NCBI GenBank assembly: GCA_015698285.1
Contig: CP048685.1
Span: 558,001 to 622,000 of the forward strand
DNA length: 64,000 nucleotides
Source: Candidatus Nitronauta litoralis
Lineage (GTDB): Bacteria > Nitrospinota > Nitrospinia > Nitrospinales > Nitrospinaceae
Reading direction: 5' to 3'
In this document: positions 59,800 through 64,000 of the stretch, in pieces
Layout of the letters: each line of letters opens with the position of its first letter
Numbering within the stretch: the first letter of the stretch is position 1
Position numbers and translations under genes: made by a program
Notes under the pieces: model-generated
Database searches by the model: none
Told to the model about the DNA's origin: nothing
Seen by the model: the letters and a program-made list of their open reading frames with translations, nothing else

Positions 59800-60225
59800 T
59801 CAGGTATCAATGTCTATCGAAAATGCCGATAGCACAGCGCGGGTTTTGTCCAGCTCAGTCCCGATCCTGGAAAGCTGTTCCGTAGTGAATCTCAGCCGGT
59901 TCACTAACGCCCTGACTACCGCCTGCAAGTCTTCCGGCAGATTATCAATGAGTTCAGCAAACTTTTCCTTGTCAATCACTCCAATGGTAACGTTGCCTAC
60001 AGCGGTGCAGTTTGCACTGCGTACTTTTCCGGAGATCAGGCCCATTTCTCCAAAAACATCACCTTCTTTAAGTTGGGCAACAAGAACATTTTTTTTGTCA
60101 CTTTTCTTGGTGATGTTGACCTTCCCCTCGAGAATTATAAAAACATTGTTACTCACAATGCCCTCGGAAATAATCACATCACCATCAGAAAACCGCTGAA
60201 CAATTGGAGTATCACTGAATTTCAT
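59800..60225 (-). CDS. Cyclic-nucleotide-binding-domain protein
   Basis: The 141-residue protein is one cNMP-binding fold domain (F-S-D-G-D-V-I-I-S-E-G, V-F-I-I-L-E-G-K-V-N-I and G-D-V-F-G-E-M-G-L-I-S-G-K-V-R-S). The phosphate-binding segment is similar to CRP-type domains. There is no DNA-binding or output domain, so it may bind a nucleotide and act on a partner, perhaps the pilus machinery. A short helical C terminus follows. Confidence 0.8.
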   Translation of the reverse strand: MKFSDTPIVQRFSDGDVIISEGIVSNNVFIILEGKVNITKKSDKKNVLVAQLKEGDVFGEMGLISGKVRSANCTAVGNVTIGVIDKEKFAELIDNLPEDLQAVVRALVNRLRFTTEQLSRIGTELDKTRAVLSAFSIDIDT

Positions 60226-60245
60226 AAATTACCTTTTTATTACAG

Positions 60246-60890
60246 TTAAACTTTTCCGTGAGCATTCAGGGACTCGCGAAACACCTTATAAAACTGGTCA
60301 TTGTCTGACATTGATTTTTTCAGTATAACTTTTGCCTTGTCAAAATCGTTTTCATTGATGAGCACATTGGCACTCAGCGCAAACGCCTCCATATTGTTCA
60401 TGGATTTGAATTCTTTCCCGGTCAATACAAAAAATATGTGCCGTCGCATGTTCATTGGAAGATTGATCAGGTATTTATATACCGGGCTGTCGCGGAAAGG
60501 AGTTCCCTGAAAATTTTCATGCAAAATGATTAAATCAAATTCGGTAAATTTTATTTTATGGATCGCATGGTCTTCTGAGTTGGCTGTTTGCAGCTTGAAA
60601 TGCATTTCGTTGAGGGTGTTGACCCAGAAATCTCCATTCTCCTGATCCAGAACCAGCGCAACCTTGTCATCTTCATCGTATATTTCAAGGACCTCTTCTT
60701 CTTCAAAATCATCAGAGGTCGCAAAACTGAAAGCATCAATCGTTTCTTCCGGCTCATCCGACTTTAAATGCTGGTCAACCCGGACTTTTTCCTTACAACT
60801 GGGACACGTCAGATTAAACGCCTGGCCTTCAGGCACCTTATCGTCAGGGATATTGATCTCATGCTGACAAGCGCTGCAGTTGATTTTCAT
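60246..60890 (-). CDS. Zinc-ribbon protein (MJ0042-type) of the pilus cluster
   Basis: The 214-residue protein starts with a zinc ribbon: C-S-A-C and C-P-S-C about 23 residues apart. This is the MJ0042-type finger often fused to other domains. An acidic linker and a second folded region of about 120 residues follow, ending in A-H-G-K-V. No catalytic motif is visible. It lies between the cNMP-binding gene and pilU. Confidence 0.75.
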   Translation of the reverse strand: MKINCSACQHEINIPDDKVPEGQAFNLTCPSCKEKVRVDQHLKSDEPEETIDAFSFATSDDFEEEEVLEIYDEDDKVALVLDQENGDFWVNTLNEMHFKLQTANSEDHAIHKIKFTEFDLIILHENFQGTPFRDSPVYKYLINLPMNMRRHIFFVLTGKEFKSMNNMEAFALSANVLINENDFDKAKVILKKSMSDNDQFYKVFRESLNAHGKV

Positions 60891-60911
60891 AATTGAATCC
60901 CGGTTCTTCTT

Positions 60912-62105
60912 TTAACGTCTCTTTTTTCGGGCGAAAGGCGATCCCACATCCTGAAATGAATCGTCCATGTCCAGGCCTTCGATATCTGTCGTGGTCTCTC
61001 CACGTCCCGACTTAATGGTATCGATTCCGCGACCCACCACAGCCTTGCGTGAAGCATAATTCATGGCAGTTTCTTCCGAAATTTTCTTTTCTGTGAACAA
61101 TTTCAAAATATGCTGGTCAAATGTCCACATGCCATAAGCATCCCCTTCGGTAATGATTTCATAAAAGGTTTTACCCTCTTCTTCACCATTGATGATGGCA
61201 TCCTTGACTCGCATATTGTTATTCATGATTTCGAGCAGGGCGATACGACCTCCGCCTTCTTTTGGCACCAGCCGCTGACTGATGATCCAGCGCAGTGTAT
61301 CTGCCAAACGGAGGCGGATCTGCATTTCCTCATCCTTAGGAAACATACCCAGAATACGGTTGATCGTCTGTCCTGCATCCACGGTGTGAAGCGTACTCAT
61401 CACCATGTGACCGGTTTCGGAGGCCGACATCCCAATTTCCACTGTTTCCTGGTCGCGCATTTCCCCCACCAGAATAACCTTGGGAGCCTGACGCAAGGCG
61501 GCTCGAAGGCCGGTGGAGAACTTGTCAAAATCCTGACCGAGTTCACGCTGGTTAAATGTGGCCTTACGGTGCGGATGGACGAATTCCACCGGGTCTTCCA
61601 GTGTGATGATGTGGATTGACTTTTCATCATTGATCTTACTGAGAAGCGCAGCCAGCGTTGTGGTTTTACCACTACCCGTTGACCCTGTTACCAGCACCAG
61701 CCCGTTTTTTTCCTCCGCAGCCTTTGCAAACTGCGGTGGCAGTTTCAACTCTTCAATAGTTGGAATACGGGTTTCCAGTTTCCTGAGGACAATGCTGTAG
61801 TTGGCGCGCTGCGAAAATATATTCACCCTGAAACGCGCTTTCCCGGGCACAAAATAGGAACAGTCACAGGATCCTTGAGTGATCAGGATATCTGTCAAGC
61901 GACGATCCATATTGATCAGATTCATCGCGAAGATTTCTGACTGAAAGGGTGTGATCTCCTTCATGGGAGGCACCATTTCCACCCCGCTCAATTTACCTGA
62001 ACTTTCGACTTGAAAAGGACGACCGACAGTGATGTTCAAATCGGAAATATTTCCGTGAGCCTCCAGCATGCTTGTCAGAATGTGGTCGATCTCAGCTTTT
62101 CGCAT
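60912..62105 (-). CDS. pilU: PilT/PilU-like pilus retraction ATPase
   Basis: The 397-residue protein has the secretion ATPase motifs: Walker A G-S-T-G-S-G-K-T-T, Asp box I-I-T-L-E-D-P-V-E-F-V-H, Walker B K-V-I-L-V-G-E-M-R-D and the His box M-V-M-S-T-L-H-T. It is a second copy beside pilT and diverges at the C terminus, as PilU does. PilU works with PilT in pilus retraction. The C-terminal tail is longer and more charged than that of PilT. Confidence 0.85.
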   Translation of the reverse strand: MRKAEIDHILTSMLEAHGNISDLNITVGRPFQVESSGKLSGVEMVPPMKEITPFQSEIFAMNLINMDRRLTDILITQGSCDCSYFVPGKARFRVNIFSQRANYSIVLRKLETRIPTIEELKLPPQFAKAAEEKNGLVLVTGSTGSGKTTTLAALLSKINDEKSIHIITLEDPVEFVHPHRKATFNQRELGQDFDKFSTGLRAALRQAPKVILVGEMRDQETVEIGMSASETGHMVMSTLHTVDAGQTINRILGMFPKDEEMQIRLRLADTLRWIISQRLVPKEGGGRIALLEIMNNNMRVKDAIINGEEEGKTFYEIITEGDAYGMWTFDQHILKLFTEKKISEETAMNYASRKAVVGRGIDTIKSGRGETTTDIEGLDMDDSFQDVGSPFARKKRR

Positions 62106-62158
62106 TCTTGTCTGGTCCTGTTATCGTGCCCATTTCTATTCCTGAAAACTGAATCAGC

Positions 62159-63232
62159 CTAGATGAACTCCGGCGGCGTTTTCAGATACTGAACAAACCG
62201 TTCCTTGACGATAGACTTGTCATAAGCATCTTCCGGACTGATCTTCTTGGCCTGCAAGGCCTCAAGAATGGCATCATCCAGAGATTGCATCCCGTATTTT
62301 TTCCCCGTCTGGATCACCGACGGAATCTGGAAAGTTTTTCCCTCGCGAATGAGATTCGATGTCGCCGGGGTCACGACCAGAACCTCGAGAACAGCCATTC
62401 GGCCCTTTTTATCGATCCGCTTGAAAAGGTTCTGCGCAACAACACCTTTCAAACTTTCAGAAAGAGTTGTTCGAATCTGGGCTTGCTGGTTTGCCGGGAA
62501 AACGTCGATCACGCGATCCACGGTTTTGGCTGCACTCTGCGTATGCAAGGTACCAAACACCAGATGCCCCGTAGACGCTGCTTCAAGGGCGAGCTCAATG
62601 GTTTCCAGGTCACGCATCTCACCCACCAGAATGATGTCAGGATCTTCACGTAACGCCCCACGCAAGGCAGCCTTAAAACTTTTAGTGTGAATTCCAACCT
62701 CACGATGGTTGACGACGCAGCTTTGGCTTTTGTGAACAAATTCCACCGGATCTTCAACGGTGATGATATGACTCTTTTTATTTTTATTCACATAATCCAT
62801 CATCGCAGCAAGAGTAGTGGACTTACCGGAACCTGTTGGGCCGGTCACCAATACCATTCCCTTGTGCAACATGGAAAGCTTGGTTAAGACTGGCGGCAGA
62901 CCTAATTGCTCTGCTGTTAGAATTTCACTGGGAATTTCACGAAAGACTGCGCCCACTCCCCACTTCTGCATGAAATAGTTTGCGCGATAACGGGCAAGAC
63001 CGGGTATCTCATAGGCAAAATCGATGTCACCACATTCTTCAAAAACTTTGATTTTATCTTCCGGCGCAATTTCATACAACATGGCCTTCAATTCGTCATT
63101 CTCAAGAACTTTGAACTTTACGCGCTCCATATCACCGTGAACCCGGAGCACCGGCTGGGATCCCGATACAAGATGCAAGTCGGAAGCCCCCTGTTCATTC
63201 ATTAACTTAAAAAAGGCATCAATTTTGGCCAT
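62159..63232 (-). CDS. pilT: Pilus retraction ATPase PilT
   Basis: The 357-residue protein has Walker A T-G-P-T-G-S-G-K-S-T, the Asp box H-I-I-T-V-E-D-P-V-E-F, Walker B D-I-I-L-V-G-E-M-R-D-L-E-T and the His box F-G-T-L-H-T. Length and motifs fit PilT, the ATPase that retracts type IV pili for twitching motility. It lies 4 bases after the RodZ-like gene on the same strand and just before pilU. Confidence 0.93.
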   Translation of the reverse strand: MAKIDAFFKLMNEQGASDLHLVSGSQPVLRVHGDMERVKFKVLENDELKAMLYEIAPEDKIKVFEECGDIDFAYEIPGLARYRANYFMQKWGVGAVFREIPSEILTAEQLGLPPVLTKLSMLHKGMVLVTGPTGSGKSTTLAAMMDYVNKNKKSHIITVEDPVEFVHKSQSCVVNHREVGIHTKSFKAALRGALREDPDIILVGEMRDLETIELALEAASTGHLVFGTLHTQSAAKTVDRVIDVFPANQQAQIRTTLSESLKGVVAQNLFKRIDKKGRMAVLEVLVVTPATSNLIREGKTFQIPSVIQTGKKYGMQSLDDAILEALQAKKISPEDAYDKSIVKERFVQYLKTPPEFI

Positions 63233-63236
63233 GAGT

Positions 63237-64000
63237 TCACTCGATCAGTTTTAAGTTCACCTTAAAGTTCCGCACCACATTGTCTGGAGTGGTGGGTAGC
63301 GCCACTTCTTTTCCATTGAGTTTCAGTTCAGTCCCTCGACGGTTACCAATAGTTATCACCATTTCTTCATTCCCCTCAAATTCCTTTACCTCGCCAGCAG
63401 GCAAAATGAAATCGCGTTCAGCGTTTCCATCTACCGCCATGTTAAACCAGGCGTTTTCCGAAACACGGATTTTCAACCTGAGTTTGGCTTCCTTTTCCTG
63501 AGGGGCTGGCGATGAACCGCTATCCCCCTGAACTTGTTGGGCTTTTTGGTTTTCTATTATAGCACTATTTTCTTTTTCGGCTACCGGTTTTTGAGAATCG
63601 TCTTCAGTCTGTGCGGGTTTCGGTTTGTTGGAAACCGAATCTGATGTTCCTCTTTCCGGTTTTACTTCGGCAGGTTTTTCCGTTTTTTCACCTTCCCCGG
63701 CTTCCACTGGCTTCTTTGATTGAAGGGAACCCGACTCACTTGAGCCCGGTTTCGCTGATACCGTCTTTTCCGAAGACCCGGGTTCTTTCTCTTTTTTCAA
63801 AGTTCCCGCAGGTGGAGCCGCAGGCCTGTCTTTAGATTTCGAGGACCGCGTTGTCTGTTGGATACTGCTGGTTTTTTTGGGAGCTTCTTTTGGAGGATTT
63901 TTAAAAAGATACCAGACAGCAAACAGGATGAACAGAACCAGAAAACCACCGACGATTGTATTAACCAGAAATACCTGTTTGTGGTTTTCGCTATTGTTTT
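63237..64000 (-). CDS. RodZ-like protein, C-terminal part (runs off the window)
   Basis: The frame stays open to the edge at 64000, so the N terminus is missing. The visible part has one membrane helix (T-I-V-G-G-F-L-V-L-F-I-L-F-A), a long proline-, serine-, lysine- and glutamate-rich linker of about 120 residues, and a C-terminal domain with E-N-A-W-F-N-M-A-V-D and D-F-I-L-P-A-G-E. This is the DUF4115/RodZ C-terminal layout; full RodZ also has an N-terminal helix-turn-helix that would lie beyond the window. RodZ organises cell shape proteins. Its place right before pilT is a common neighbourhood. Confidence 0.7.
   Translation of the reverse strand, partial: NNSENHKQVFLVNTIVGGFLVLFILFAVWYLFKNPPKEAPKKTSSIQQTTRSSKSKDRPAAPPAGTLKKEKEPGSSEKTVSAKPGSSESGSLQSKKPVEAGEGEKTEKPAEVKPERGTSDSVSNKPKPAQTEDDSQKPVAEKENSAIIENQKAQQVQGDSGSSPAPQEKEAKLRLKIRVSENAWFNMAVDGNAERDFILPAGEVKEFEGNEEMVITIGNRRGTELKLNGKEVALPTTPDNVVRNFKVNLKLIE

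Overview
The window is bacterial chromosome, densely coded on both strands. It holds no rRNA, tRNA, CRISPR array, transposase or phage module that I could see. Several features point to a Gram-negative member of the Nitrospinota (Nitrospina-like nitrite oxidisers and relatives). These are a bacterial 20S proteasome operon whose Pup-like modifier ends in RTGQ (the UBact type), outer-membrane and TonB-type proteins, a polar-flagellum module with a FleQ-like regulator, and a type IV pilus PilT/PilU/PilC cluster. The taxon is an inference from gene content only.

Layout. 1-5.5 kb: small secreted or membrane proteins of unknown role, a DUF2490 outer-membrane protein, a chalcone-isomerase-like protein and a membrane-anchored endonuclease/exonuclease/phosphatase-fold protein. 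5.5-14.3 kb: mnmE, then a flagellar block with a FleQ-like sigma-54 activator, flagellin, a FliD-like cap protein carrying calcium-loop repeats, an FlgN-like chaperone and several unknowns. This block holds two textbook sigma-28 promoters that face each other around a 33-codon ORF. 14.3-20.6 kb: DUF3095 cyclase-like protein, SUMF1-type protein paired with an MsrP-like molybdoenzyme, a large pentapeptide-repeat membrane protein and an NhaR-like LysR regulator. 20.6-29.6 kb (mostly minus strand): a SIR2-like/TPR protein coupled to two paralogous CDP-alcohol phosphatidyltransferases, a pentapeptide protein, a DHH phosphoesterase and zinc-ribbon or small proteins. 29.7-36.3 kb: hemG-type protoporphyrinogen oxidase, FIST protein, Nfu-like protein, NHLRC2-like thioredoxin/NHL protein, Sel1 protein, DksA-like protein and two damaged genes. 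36.5-44.4 kb: hybrid histidine kinase plus HD-GYP response regulator, then metabolic and membrane genes (PNPOx-like, VOC, CDF transporter, TonB, SUMF1). 44.5-52.3 kb: a nucleotidyltransferase-like gene divergent from the proteasome operon (ARC/Mpa ATPase, Dop, UBact, PrcB, PrcA, PafA). 52.4-55.3 kb: HIT protein, nadA, FetA/FetB-type exporter. 55.4-64 kb (minus strand): SUMF1 lipoprotein, double-CDGSH protein, PilS-type kinase, PilC, cyclic-nucleotide-binding protein, zinc-ribbon protein, PilU, PilT and the C-terminal part of a RodZ-like protein running off the window.

How it works together. The proteasome genes form one tightly overlapping operon that would tag proteins with UBact (PafA), prepare or remove the tag (Dop), unfold tagged proteins (ARC) and degrade them (PrcA/PrcB). 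The flagellar block and the pilus block are two separate motility modules; the HD-GYP regulator between them may link motility to cyclic-di-GMP turnover. At least four genes have a -10 element only 6-8 nt before the ATG and no Shine-Dalgarno sequence, which suggests leaderless transcripts are common in this organism. Gene starts were moved where an internal ATG with a better ribosome-binding site, signal peptide or family boundary was visible.
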